From positions 1 through 64,000 of the forward strand of contig JAAYVF010000046.1 in NCBI GenBank assembly GCA_012517325.1: a stretch of DNA of 64,000 nucleotides. The letters are read 5' to 3'. The translations under genes and the position numbers were made by a program. The notes under the pieces are model-generated. The model had not been told where the DNA came from. It did no database searches and saw only the letters and a list, made by a program, of their open reading frames with translations. Every line of letters begins with the position of its first letter. The stretch's first letter is position 1. Source of the DNA: Myxococcales bacterium. GTDB lineage: Bacteria; Lernaellota; Lernaellaia; Lernaellales; Lernaellaceae. Of this stretch, positions 32,603 to 43,122 are shown piece by piece.

Positions 32603-33733
32603 CTATTGGATTTCGCACGAACCGCCGCGGAAAAACAATTCGGGCGTTCCGAGATCGGCGACCGCCGCGGAAAAATCGTCAAAAACGATTTCGCTGCTCT
32701 CGCCCACCGGCGCGCCGTCCTGCAGTTGCTTTTCGCGCCAGAGGCATTTTTTCAGGCTGAGAATCGAAATTTCCAGCATGTCGTCGGTCGGCCGGCGGGT
32801 GGTGATTTTCTGCGTCATCAGTCCGGGCCAGACGGCGGCGTGGAGCAGCGGATTGCGCGGGTACTTGGCCGCCAGCCGGATCAACTCGTAGGAAACGCCG
32901 GAGATCGGCAAGAGGAGCGGCAGCTTGATGGCGATGTACACCAAATGGCGAACGATCTTGGGCAACTCCGCCAATTTCGGCATGAACGGGAAGAGCAGCG
33001 AAAACAGCAGAATGCTCGACAAGAGCACGACGATCAGGAAGCTGGTGCCGCAGCGCGGATGCAGCGTCGATTGCGGCCGCACGTTCGCCAGCGTCAATTC
33101 CTGGCCCTGGTCGAAGGTCGCGATCGCCATGTGTTCGGCGCCGTGGTACATGAACGTGCGGCGGATGTCCTTGAGAAAGCTGATGCCCCAGATGTAGAGC
33201 AGAAAGACCGCCATTTTGATTACGCCGTCCACGAGGTGGAACGAGACCATATCGACGGTCAGTTCCCGGCCCAGCAGGACGCCCAGGTAAACCGTCGCCA
33301 AATGCGGCAGCACGACGAACATCGCCATGGCCATGGCCAGCGAAAACGTCACGGTCAGGGCGATCGACAGATTGCTGAGCGGTTTTTCGGGTTCCGGCGC
33401 GGCTTTCTCGGCGGGCGGCTCCGCCGCGCCGGCGGCCGCGGTTTTCTTTTGCTGCTCCTTGAGCTCTTCGCCCTCGGCGTAGATTTTCGCGGAGAAACTC
33501 AGCGCGCCGATGCCGTTCCACATCGATTCGATCATCACGATCGCGCCGCGCAGAAACGGCTTGCGCAGAAACTTCCAGCGGTCCCACAGGCTGATCCAGC
33601 GGTCTTCCTTGAGAACGATCCGGCCGTCCTCGCGGCGGCAGACCACCGCCATGCTGTTGGGCGAACGCATCATGATGCCTTCCAACAGCGCTTGTCCGCC
33701 CGCGCGCATCGGCTCCGGTTGCTTGGCTCCCAT
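32603..33733 (-). CDS. DUF1385 membrane protein
   Basis: A 376-residue membrane protein. It starts with the DUF1385 signature GGQALLEGIMMRSPNSMAVVCR and has RTFMYHGAEHMAIATFDQG, a conserved His/Glu-rich segment, then LHPRCGTSFLIVVLLSSILLF. About four to five hydrophobic helices are visible (near residues 125-150, 165-190, 235-260 and 270-300), plus an Ala/Pro/Glu-rich linker near 95-120. The function is unknown. The gene is often next to rpmE and prfA in bacteria, as here, which suggests a link to translation or growth control. Confidence 0.85.
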   Translation of the reverse strand: MGAKQPEPMRAGGQALLEGIMMRSPNSMAVVCRREDGRIVLKEDRWISLWDRWKFLRKPFLRGAIVMIESMWNGIGALSFSAKIYAEGEELKEQQKKTAAAGAAEPPAEKAAPEPEKPLSNLSIALTVTFSLAMAMAMFVVLPHLATVYLGVLLGRELTVDMVSFHLVDGVIKMAVFLLYIWGISFLKDIRRTFMYHGAEHMAIATFDQGQELTLANVRPQSTLHPRCGTSFLIVVLLSSILLFSLLFPFMPKLAELPKIVRHLVYIAIKLPLLLPISGVSYELIRLAAKYPRNPLLHAAVWPGLMTQKITTRRPTDDMLEISILSLKKCLWREKQLQDGAPVGESSEIVFDDFSAAVADLGTPELFFRGGSCEIQ

Positions 33734-33756
33734 GTCGGCCGCTCCCTACGCTGATT

Positions 33757-33792
33757 AAACAAAACCCGCGTGCCGCACAAACCGGCACGCGG
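33757..33792 (-). terminator. intrinsic terminator after rpmE
   Basis: On the minus strand CCGCGTGCCG pairs with CGGCACGCGG (33766-33775 and 33783-33792, 7-nt loop), followed by GTTTTGTTT. It lies between the rpmE stop and the DUF1385 start, so some reading may stop here while the rest continues. Confidence 0.65.
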
Positions 33793-33810
33793 ATCGATGA
33801 AGTCGCGACG

Positions 33811-34032
33811 CTATTGATTTTGGGACTTGTACGAGTCCTTGTACTTCTGCTTGAACCGTTCGACGCGGCCGGCGGTATCGATCAGCTTCTGCTTGCCGGT
33901 GAAAAACGGATGGCACATGTTGCAGATGTCGATGTTCAGCTCGGGGCCGCGGGTCGAATTGGTGATGAATTCGTTGCCGCAGGCGCACTTCACCTTGGTT
34001 TCCGTGTATTTCGGATGAATACCCTCTTTCAT
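33811..34032 (-). CDS. rpmE: 50S ribosomal protein L31 (zinc-binding type)
   Basis: A 73-residue protein ([22 protein letters not shown]...[15 protein letters not shown]). The two Cys pairs mark the zinc-containing C+ form. L31 bridges the ribosomal subunits. AAGGAG precedes the ATG. It sits between rho and DUF1385, flanked by terminators on both sides. Confidence 0.95.
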   Translation of the reverse strand: MKEGIHPKYTETKVKCACGNEFITNSTRGPELNIDICNMCHPFFTGKQKLIDTAGRVERFKQKYKDSYKSQNQ

Positions 34033-34122
34033 GATCTCTCTCCTTCCAGCCGGCGCCGGCGTTGTACGGCGCACGAACGAAGCAGCCCTATATCATGTTT
34101 TGTCCGGGTTTTGCAACCCCGT

Positions 34123-34149
34123 TGAAAAAGCCCCGGCGTGGGCCGGGGC
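34123..34149 (-). terminator. intrinsic terminator after rho
   Basis: On the minus strand GCCCCGGC-CCAC-GCCGGGGC (34149-34130) is a perfect 8-bp GC stem with a 4-nt loop, followed by TTTTTC. It lies 36 bp after the rho stop and separates rho from rpmE. Confidence 0.85.
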
Positions 34150-34185
34150 GGGAAAATCCTTTTTGCCGGGAGGACTTACACCGGG

Positions 34186-35571
<1,386 letters not shown>

Positions 35572-35791
35572 TGGTCACTCCGTTTGCTGTTACCTGCGAA
35601 TACTCGGCGAAAGCTTTCACCGGCATCGCCGCGATCAATGGTAATTGGCCTGGGTATTCAAGACCAAATTATTGAAGCCTTTGCTTGAAGCTGATGCCTA
35701 GGAGCGAATCAACCGTTTTTTCTGTTTCGCTTATCAATCAATCAGGGGTTCAAGCTTAATCGGAAAAGCACACTTCAGGCTTGTATGGCGA

Positions 35792-35821
35792 ATTATTGTA
35801 ATCGCTCGCGGATTTTGTCAA
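35792..35821 (-). promoter_or_regulatory. putative rho promoter
   Basis: On the minus strand TTGACA (35821-35816), an 18-bp spacer and AATAAT (35797-35792) resemble a sigma-70 promoter with a start near 35785. The stretch 35572-35785 would then be a non-coding leader; I see no gene in it. Confidence 0.5.
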
Positions 35822-35840
35822 GCACTTTTTCGTAGTGCCG

Positions 35841-36605
35841 TCAAGAGTTGCGAAGCACGGCGGAAAGTTGCCGTCCGGCGCGTCCGCCCGACCGCCGGTG
35901 CGAAAAAAACCTTTCATCTTCGGTAGTTGGACCGACTATCTCCACCGCCTCGGACTCCAAGCCCGCGCCAAGCAGATCGTTTAGCGCCATCAGGCGCAAA
36001 TCGAGATGCGGTTTTCGGCGCCTGTCCGGCCAGATCACCCCGCCCAATTCGGGTCGTTCGCGGAGAAATTCGGCGGCCAGCGCGCGATCCACTTCATAGG
36101 CTCGCGGACCGATCGCCGGGCCGATCGCCGCCACGATGTCCCGCGGTTGGTAACGGAAAGCGCCGGTAAACCGTTCGATCGCCCGGCCGATCAACCCGGC
36201 CCGCAACCCGCGCCAACCGGCATGAATGACCCCGATCGCGCCACCGTCCCGCGAACCGAAAAGAATCGGCACGCAATCGGCGGTCAAAACGCCGATCGCC
36301 AGGCCGACCTCGTCGGTAATCACCGCGTCGCCTGGCTCGCCGCGCACCACGCCCGCCACCGGATGACGCACGCGACACACTTGGTCGCCGTGAATCTGCT
36401 GCGGCAGATACAGGCCGACTGCCCGCAGATCGGCCAGCACGCGCCGCTCGTTTTCGGCCAGGGCCGCTGGGGAGTCGCCCACCTGAGCGCCCAGATTCAG
36501 CGACGACAATTCACCCGAGCTGGCGCCGCCCACGCGGCCGTAAAACACGCCGGTCAAGCCGGCGGCTTCCAGCAAGGCGCTTTTCCATGACAACAATTCA
36601 GTCAT
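35841..36605 (-). CDS. pgeF: purine nucleoside phosphorylase/multicopper-fold protein (YfiH/PgeF family)
   Basis: A 254-residue protein of the DUF152 'laccase-domain' family, shown elsewhere to act on purine nucleosides and, as PgeF, to edit peptidoglycan precursors. The zinc-site residues are present in QQIHGDQV (His), LTADCVPILF (Cys) and IHAGWRG (His). The later IGPxIGPxxYEV motif is kept but without the paired Cys often seen there (RAYEV). The start overlaps the rluD stop by 8 bp, so the two are co-translated. Confidence 0.85.
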   Translation of the reverse strand: MTELLSWKSALLEAAGLTGVFYGRVGGASSGELSSLNLGAQVGDSPAALAENERRVLADLRAVGLYLPQQIHGDQVCRVRHPVAGVVRGEPGDAVITDEVGLAIGVLTADCVPILFGSRDGGAIGVIHAGWRGLRAGLIGRAIERFTGAFRYQPRDIVAAIGPAIGPRAYEVDRALAAEFLRERPELGGVIWPDRRRKPHLDLRLMALNDLLGAGLESEAVEIVGPTTEDERFFSHRRSGGRAGRQLSAVLRNS

Positions 36606-37554
36606 GTGGATATCCCATCAGATTCAACAACGGCTGCAAATCCATGGGGACCGGCGCGGTGAACGCCAGCCGCGCTCCGGTCGCCGGATGGTCGAATTCC
36701 AGGTGGCGCGCGTGCAGCGCCGGTCGTTGCAGAGCCCGGCACGCCGCCCGCAAATCCTCGTCGGCGATGTGTTTGACGACGCGCCCACCACCGTAGGTTT
36801 CGTCGCCGGCCAGCGGCCAGCCGCTTTCGGAACAATGCACGCGGATTTGGTGCGTGCGCCCAGTCAACAGGGTGCAGGTGAGCAGACTGACGCCGCCCCG
36901 GCTCGCCTCGACCCGGTACAGGGTCGTCGCCGGACGCGCCTTCGCCGTGCGGCTGCTGATCTTTTTTCGTTCGGTGACGTGACGGCCGATCGCCAGATCG
37001 ATCCGCCCTTCTTTCGTTTTAGGTTCGCCGATGACGACCGCCAGGTATTTTTTCGTAACCGTGCGGCCGGCGAACTGCCGTTGCAGTGAATGCGTGGCGG
37101 GGCCGGTTTTGCCGATCACCAGCAGACCGCTGGTGCCTTTGTCGAGCCGGTGCACGATGCCCGGCCGGTCGTCCACCTTTTGATCGGCCAGTTCGGGAAC
37201 GTGAAACAGCAAGGCGTTCACCAGGGTGCCGTCCGGATTTCCCGCCGCCGGATGCACTACCATGCCGGCCGCCTTGTTCACCACCAGCAGATGTTCGTCC
37301 TCGTAAACGATATCGAGGGCCAGTTCCTGCGGCACCAGATCCATGGTCGGTCGCGGCGCGATCGCCGCCTCGATCCATTGCCCCTCGCGTAGCGCGGCGG
37401 CGGGTTTGGCGGCGTGGCCGTCGACGGTCACGCACCCATCCTTGATCAACTGCGCCGCGCGGCTGCGCGACAGCTCGGGCAACAGCAGCGCCAGGGCGTT
37501 GTCCAGGCGCCGGCCGGCCAGCGCGGCGGTCACGGCGAAACGGTGCGTTTCCAT
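36598..37554 (-). CDS. rluD: 23S rRNA pseudouridine synthase RluD
   Basis: A 318-residue RluA-family enzyme. It has an N-terminal S4 domain (RRLDNALALLLPELSRSRAAQLIKDGCVTVDG), then YEDEHLLVVNKAAGMVVHP, the catalytic HRLDKGTSGLLVIGKT with its Asp, KKYLAVV, and the LLTGRTHQIRVH motif. These modify 23S rRNA positions near 1911-1917 in E. coli RluD; the specificity here is inferred from the S4 domain and neighbouring pgeF, a widespread pairing. Confidence 0.92.
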   Translation of the reverse strand: METHRFAVTAALAGRRLDNALALLLPELSRSRAAQLIKDGCVTVDGHAAKPAAALREGQWIEAAIAPRPTMDLVPQELALDIVYEDEHLLVVNKAAGMVVHPAAGNPDGTLVNALLFHVPELADQKVDDRPGIVHRLDKGTSGLLVIGKTGPATHSLQRQFAGRTVTKKYLAVVIGEPKTKEGRIDLAIGRHVTERKKISSRTAKARPATTLYRVEASRGGVSLLTCTLLTGRTHQIRVHCSESGWPLAGDETYGGGRVVKHIADEDLRAACRALQRPALHARHLEFDHPATGARLAFTAPVPMDLQPLLNLMGYPHD

Positions 37555-37627
37555 GCGGGCTATTGTATAGGATGAAGTCGGCTTCGCGCCAAGCGGGATT
37601 TCCCGCCGGATGAAAAAACGCGGGCCG

Positions 37628-38737
37628 CTACTCGCCGGCGGCGTTCAACCCTTGCATCAGCGCCAGCAGAAAATCGCGGTTGTCGGCCTGGGCATAGCGC
37701 ATTTCCCCGCCCAGGCGCGAAAAACTCTTGTTGTATCGCAGGTAATAGTCCGGATTGTTTTCCGGCGGTTCGCCTTGCGACCAATCCCAGCGCGAAGGCG
37801 CCAGATCGACCACCGCGATGAAGTGATCGCCGAACGGCGCGCTGGTCTGCCGGGCCAAGTTGTAGGCCATCGACATCGACTTTTCGAAAATCATCGGGCT
37901 CATTACCGCGCTGCCGATCGACAGGTAGACGCCGCCGTCGATCCGGCCGACCGCCGCGGCGAAGGTCAAGAAATCGCGCTGCGCCGTCCGGCCGATCGCG
38001 GCGCCCAGATTCGCCGGATGGTTGTAGATAATGTCGTGACCGATCATCGGATGGCCGGTGAACGGAATCCCCGCCGCGAAGGCCTTGGCCTGCACGCTCC
38101 AGGAACGGAAGGGATGCGGAATCTCCCAGCGGCCCGGCGCGAGATCGAGCCGGCGCACGATTTGCAGCAAATCCAGCGCCGCCGCCGCCCGCTCCGGATC
38201 GTCCAGCAGCCGGGCCCGCGCTTCCGTTGCCAACTGTTCGGCGGCCGGAACCGACAGGCCTTCGTGGTGGATCAGCGCGCCGACCGATTCGCCGTAGCCC
38301 ATGCCCTCGTAAGCGCCGACCGCCAGCGCCAGGTTCAGATACAGACCCGTTTCGCGCCAGTTGCCGAATTCGCCGCGCGACACGCCGCCGCGCACGTCCT
38401 CGCTGGTCGCGCCCTGGAAAGCGATTTCCCAATCGTGAATGACGCCGGCCCCGTTCGTGGCCAGGTGCGTGACCCAGCGCCGCTCCAGCAATTCGTTGAG
38501 CACCGGCGCCAGGCCGTTTTTAATCGTATGCGCGCCGAACGACAGCATCACCGGCCGGCCGTTCGCCAGGGCCCGGCGAATGCGCGTTACCGACTCGCCG
38601 ACCAATTCACGCGCGACAGGCGACAGCTCGGGCGGCCGATCGAGCGTGACGGCGTCGCGGGGGATGAGTACCTTGTTGCGCCGCTCGGCGAGCGGTTTCA
38701 TTTTCACCAGCGAGCGATCGAATTGCGGGTACGGCAC
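37628..38737 (-). CDS. deoxyhypusine synthase-like protein
   Basis: A 369-residue protein with clear DHS-family landmarks: LSFGAHTIKNGLAPVLNELLERRWVTHLATNGAGVIHDWEIAFQGATSEDV, SRGEFGNWRETGLYLN, then GHPMIGHDIIYNHP-x-NLGAAIGRTAQRDF. True deoxyhypusine synthase modifies eIF5A in eukaryotes and archaea, which bacteria lack. Bacterial relatives include homospermidine synthases, and others have no known role. The usual NAD-site and Lys regions cannot be checked by eye. GTG start with GGAGAAAG upstream. It ends 73 bp before rluD. Confidence 0.65.
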   Translation of the reverse strand: MPYPQFDRSLVKMKPLAERRNKVLIPRDAVTLDRPPELSPVARELVGESVTRIRRALANGRPVMLSFGAHTIKNGLAPVLNELLERRWVTHLATNGAGVIHDWEIAFQGATSEDVRGGVSRGEFGNWRETGLYLNLALAVGAYEGMGYGESVGALIHHEGLSVPAAEQLATEARARLLDDPERAAAALDLLQIVRRLDLAPGRWEIPHPFRSWSVQAKAFAAGIPFTGHPMIGHDIIYNHPANLGAAIGRTAQRDFLTFAAAVGRIDGGVYLSIGSAVMSPMIFEKSMSMAYNLARQTSAPFGDHFIAVVDLAPSRWDWSQGEPPENNPDYYLRYNKSFSRLGGEMRYAQADNRDFLLALMQGLNAAGE

Positions 38738-38748
38738 GTTCTTTCTCC

Positions 38749-40671
38749 TTACTCCGCCACGTTGAGAAATCGGAGCAGCGCGGGCAGTTGCGAATAATCG
38801 GGAATGATCAGGTCGGCCCCGGCCCGCACCAGGCGGGCTCGTTTCGCCTCGTTCAGGCCGAAGCGCCGCAGTTCGTCGGTGGCGACGCCGATCGCGTAAC
38901 CCCCGCGCTTGTGGGTTTCACGGATTTCCACCGGCCCGTCGCCGATCGCCACCAGCCCCGCCGGATCGCCGATTTCGCCGAGGATCCGTTCGATGACCAA
39001 CCGCTTGGCCTCGTGACGCACGTCGCCGACCGCGCCGTAGATCGCGCCCGCGAACAAGCCGGCGTAACCCAACGCTTCGGCCTCCGCGACGACGTCCTGT
39101 TCGTCCGTACCGCTGGCCAGGTAGAGCCGGACGCCGGCGCGGCGCAAGGCCTCCAGCAGGCGGACGGCGTTTTTCACCGTGTAGTCGGCCAGCGAAAGCT
39201 CCGCCGCGTCGAACTTGGCGATGCGCCGCCGCACCACCGCCAGCAGCGCGTCGTTGTAGATTTTCTTGTAGCCGTGTTCGTCGAGCACGTCGGCTTCCGG
39301 CACGCAGCCGAATTCGCGCACCATGCGCGCCAGGCCCTGCATCTGGGCCAGCGTCTGGATGCCGGTCGATTTGTCGATGAAATCGCGGACGCGGTCGACG
39401 ACCCGATGATAGAGCGAATCGTCGGCCGATTCGTAACGCGGGCCGAGAATCGCCCGGATCATCATCGGCTCCATGATCCGTTCCCAACCTTCGCGCAAGG
39501 TCGAGATCGTGCCGTCGTGGTCGAAGATCACATGCGTGACACGCGCCGGGGGCCGGCGGTCGCCGACCACCTCGAATTCCGTCCCCGGCAGATAGCGAAC
39601 CCGCCGGATGTCCTCCGCCAGTTCGGGCCGATAAACGTAGTCGGGATCGGCGCCGGCCGCCAGAATTTCCGCCGGCGTCGCCGTGCCGGTCTGCCGCCAC
39701 TTCTGCACGGTGACCGACGCCACGAGGTTGCCGAAGGTCGCCGCCTCGAGCACCGTCGCGCCAGCCGCCGTCGCGGCGGCCACGCCGGCCAGCAGCGAAT
39801 CGCCAGCGCCGACCGGGTCCACCTTCCCGAAAATCTGAATGCCGGGAATTTCGCCGAGCCCGGTTTCGTCGCCGACCACCAGGCCGCGCGGCCCGCGCGT
39901 GACGAACACCGGCCGGCGATGCCGCGCGAACAACTCGCCCGCCGCGCGTTTCGTGTCCTCGAGCCGAATCCGCGCTCCCTCCGGATACGCCGCGCCGATC
40001 AAGTGCGCCGCCTCGCGATCGTTGATCTTCAGCCACGCGTCCGGGTAGGCCTCGCTGTGATGCCGGCTGTCGACGATGAACCGTTTGTCGGGCCGCGCCC
40101 GCATCAACGCGGCGAGTTCGCGCCGCAGGCGTTCGGTATGGATCCCCTGCGCGACCTGCTCGTTGACCACCACCAGATCGAGTTCGTCCAGGCGGGCGGC
40201 GAGCGCCGCGATCAGCCGGGCGGCGGTCTCGTCCGGCAGCCGGTTGAAGTTGCCGAAATCCAGGCGGTTGGTTTCCTCGTCGTTGCGGTGCGGCTTGATG
40301 TAGGCCGGTGTGGCCCACTGCCGCGCTTCCTCGAGCAAACCGTCCGTGACGGTGCCGGCTTCGGCGAGCAGCCGGCGCAATTCGCGGCCCCACGGGTCCG
40401 CGCCGCCGACGCCGAAGGCTTCGATGCGCCGGCAGCCGATGGCCCGCAAGTTGTTGACCACGTTGCCTGCGCCGCCCAATTCGCAGCGCTGTTCGGCCAC
40501 GGGTTGCGTGGGCAGACCCGTTTCCAGGGAAAGCTCCGCCGCGCTCGGATCGAGAAACCAATACACGTCCAGGCAGAAATCGCCGAGAACGCCCAGGCGC
40601 GTCCGCTCGATCCGCGCCAACAGCTCTTGCAACCTCGGCAAGGCCAGCCCCGCGAATGATGGTTCGGTCAT
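38749..40671 (-). CDS. PfkB-type sugar kinase (RfaE/HldA-like) fused to a HAD phosphatase
   Basis: A 640-residue fusion. Residues ~20-340 form a ribokinase-fold kinase most like the heptose 7-phosphate kinase domain: LGVLGDFCLDVYWFLD, CELGGAGNVVNNLRAIG, VTRGPRGLVV and the catalytic DPVGAGDSLLAG. Residues ~375-640 form a HAD hydrolase with FDHDGTIST (nucleophile Asp), LYLASGTDE, a Lys in the KRLVIERIL region, and AIGDGPVEIRE. Canonical HldE instead joins the kinase to a nucleotidyltransferase. The HAD part has a large cap, unlike GmhB. A role in heptose synthesis with gmhA is plausible but unproven. Confidence 0.8.
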   Translation of the reverse strand: MTEPSFAGLALPRLQELLARIERTRLGVLGDFCLDVYWFLDPSAAELSLETGLPTQPVAEQRCELGGAGNVVNNLRAIGCRRIEAFGVGGADPWGRELRRLLAEAGTVTDGLLEEARQWATPAYIKPHRNDEETNRLDFGNFNRLPDETAARLIAALAARLDELDLVVVNEQVAQGIHTERLRRELAALMRARPDKRFIVDSRHHSEAYPDAWLKINDREAAHLIGAAYPEGARIRLEDTKRAAGELFARHRRPVFVTRGPRGLVVGDETGLGEIPGIQIFGKVDPVGAGDSLLAGVAAATAAGATVLEAATFGNLVASVTVQKWRQTGTATPAEILAAGADPDYVYRPELAEDIRRVRYLPGTEFEVVGDRRPPARVTHVIFDHDGTISTLREGWERIMEPMMIRAILGPRYESADDSLYHRVVDRVRDFIDKSTGIQTLAQMQGLARMVREFGCVPEADVLDEHGYKKIYNDALLAVVRRRIAKFDAAELSLADYTVKNAVRLLEALRRAGVRLYLASGTDEQDVVAEAEALGYAGLFAGAIYGAVGDVRHEAKRLVIERILGEIGDPAGLVAIGDGPVEIRETHKRGGYAIGVATDELRRFGLNEAKRARLVRAGADLIIPDYSQLPALLRFLNVAE

Positions 40672-40720
40672 CGCCGCTCCGGCAAAGGTGTGTAATGGAT
40701 ACTTACGGCAGACGCGGGCG

Positions 40721-40747
40721 AAAAAAAAGGCCGGTATGACACCGGCC
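40721..40747 (-). terminator. intrinsic terminator after tRNA
   Basis: On the minus strand GGCCGGT-GTCAT-ACCGGCC (40747-40729) is followed by eight T residues (40728-40721). It lies 7 nt after the tRNA CCA end and ends the tRNA transcript. Confidence 0.9.
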
Positions 40748-40754
40748 GGAAATT

Positions 40755-40831
40755 TGGTGGTAGAGGAGGGATTCGAACCCTCGACCTAGCGGTTATGAGC
40801 CGCTCGCTCTAACCAGCTGGGCTACTCTACC
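40755..40831 (-). tRNA. tRNA with CAT anticodon (elongator Met, or Ile2)
   Basis: A 77-nt cloverleaf with encoded CCA. The acceptor GGTAGAG pairs with CTCTACC, the anticodon stem AGCGG/CCGCT holds loop CTCATAA with CAT at 40797-40795, and the T arm is GAGGG-TTCGAAT-CCCTC. G1-C72 pairing excludes the initiator. Elongator Met and lysidine-type Ile2 both read CAT and cannot be separated safely by eye. The D stem has a C12-A23 mismatch. Confidence 0.9.
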
Positions 40832-40843
40832 AAGAGAACGAAG

Positions 40844-40871
40844 ATTGTATTGACCGGCTTTCGCTTGTCAA
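40844..40871 (-). promoter_or_regulatory. promoter of the tRNA gene
   Basis: On the minus strand TTGACA (40871-40866), a 16-bp spacer and TACAAT (40849-40844) lie 12 nt before the tRNA 5' end. This is a typical sigma-70 arrangement for a stable RNA gene. Confidence 0.7.
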
Positions 40872-40919
40872 GGGTATGGACGGCCGGATATTTTGCCTTC
40901 GGGCGACGATCGCCGACGG

Positions 40920-42350
<1,431 letters not shown>

Positions 42351-42490
42351 CAACCACTACCTTCCGTCTCGGCGAATCGAATGCACAAGATCCGTCGAGC
42401 GCTCTCCGTCTCATATGATTAAAGTCGGCAGCACCCGGGAAGGGATAAAGCAAAGTCGAGTGCGTGCCTGCAATAATAAATGCGCGGATT

Positions 42491-42517
42491 TGCGACAAAG
42501 GCGCGCCTTTTGTCGCA
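42491..42517. promoter_or_regulatory. inverted repeat, likely enhancer site for the sigma-54 activator
   Basis: The arms TGCGACAAA and TTTGTCGCA flank a GGCGCGCC centre with one unpaired base. The centre lies about 113 bp upstream of the start predicted from the sigma-54 promoter, and about 155 bp before the divergent activator gene. Enhancer sites for NtrC-type proteins are normally inverted repeats 80-200 bp upstream, so this fits (inference). Confidence 0.6.
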
Positions 42518-42590
42518 CCAGCGCCCGCCGGCCGCGCGTGCGAAACCCCCGCAAAATAAAATAGTTCATTATTATCAATTACTTACGAAT

Positions 42591-42606
42591 TGGCATGCCA
42601 CTTGCT
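42591..42606 (+). promoter_or_regulatory. sigma-54 (-24/-12) promoter
   Basis: TTGGCATGCCACTTGCT matches the sigma-54 consensus YTGGCACGNNNNTTGCW except for a T after TGGCA, with GG at 42592-42593 and GC at 42604-42605 exactly 12 bp apart. Transcription should start near 42617, 22 nt before the STAS gene, whose AGGAGG ribosome site lies at 42628-42633. Confidence 0.8.
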
Positions 42607-42638
42607 AATTATTTTGGCGTATGCACTAGGAGGTCGCC

Positions 42639-43028
42639 ATGAAGTACACAACCCAGGAAAACCCAGACAACATACTGATCATTCGGATGATCGAAAGAGA
42701 TCTCTTCACCCACCAACCCGAATGTTTCGAGAAGGAAATATTGGCTCTGATCAAGATCGCCGAAGGGCGGCTGGTGTTCAACTTTTCGCAGCTCAATTCG
42801 TTCGATTCCAACCTGCTGCGGGTGCTCACCTCCGCCTTGAAAGAATCGCTCAAGTACCCCTGCGGCGATATCAAATTGGTCGGCCTGAATTCCATCATGC
42901 GGCACATCCTCCACCTCAGCCATCTGGACTGTGTGTTCTGTCATTACGAGAGCGAGGCCGACGCCGTCACGGCTTTCCAATCGCCGGCCATCTCCGAAAT
43001 CCTGCACCGCCATTCGATCGATAACTGA
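42639..43028 (+). CDS. STAS-domain protein (anti-sigma factor antagonist-like)
   Basis: A 129-residue protein with a STAS-like alpha/beta layout: ILIIRMIERDLFT, a helix, GRLVFNFSQLNSFDSNLLRVLTSALKE, DIKLVGLNSIMRHILHLSHLDCVF, and an acidic end helix (YESEADAVTAF). Ser57 in FDSNLL is at the usual phosphorylation site of SpoIIAA-type antagonists. No matching anti-sigma kinase is adjacent. It is the first gene after the sigma-54 promoter and 95 bp before the radical SAM genes, so it may be their regulator. The STAS call is by pattern. Confidence 0.7.
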   Translation: MKYTTQENPDNILIIRMIERDLFTHQPECFEKEILALIKIAEGRLVFNFSQLNSFDSNLLRVLTSALKESLKYPCGDIKLVGLNSIMRHILHLSHLDCVFCHYESEADAVTAFQSPAISEILHRHSIDN

Positions 43029-43122
43029 GCCTCGAGCTCATTGGAGGAGCCGTTGTTCATTGGTCGTTTCTTTCCTTTGGCCCCGCCGGACTTTGCGCTA
43101 TGATGAACAATTCGAGAACGAA

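Noticed and set aside
38788-40659. 623-codon open frame on the + strand, and a 547-codon frame on the - strand
   Set aside because: Both are shadows of the kinase-HAD fusion, whose motifs are intact.
40755-40831. initiator tRNA-Met
   Set aside because: The first acceptor pair is G-C, whereas initiators have an unpaired C1-A72.
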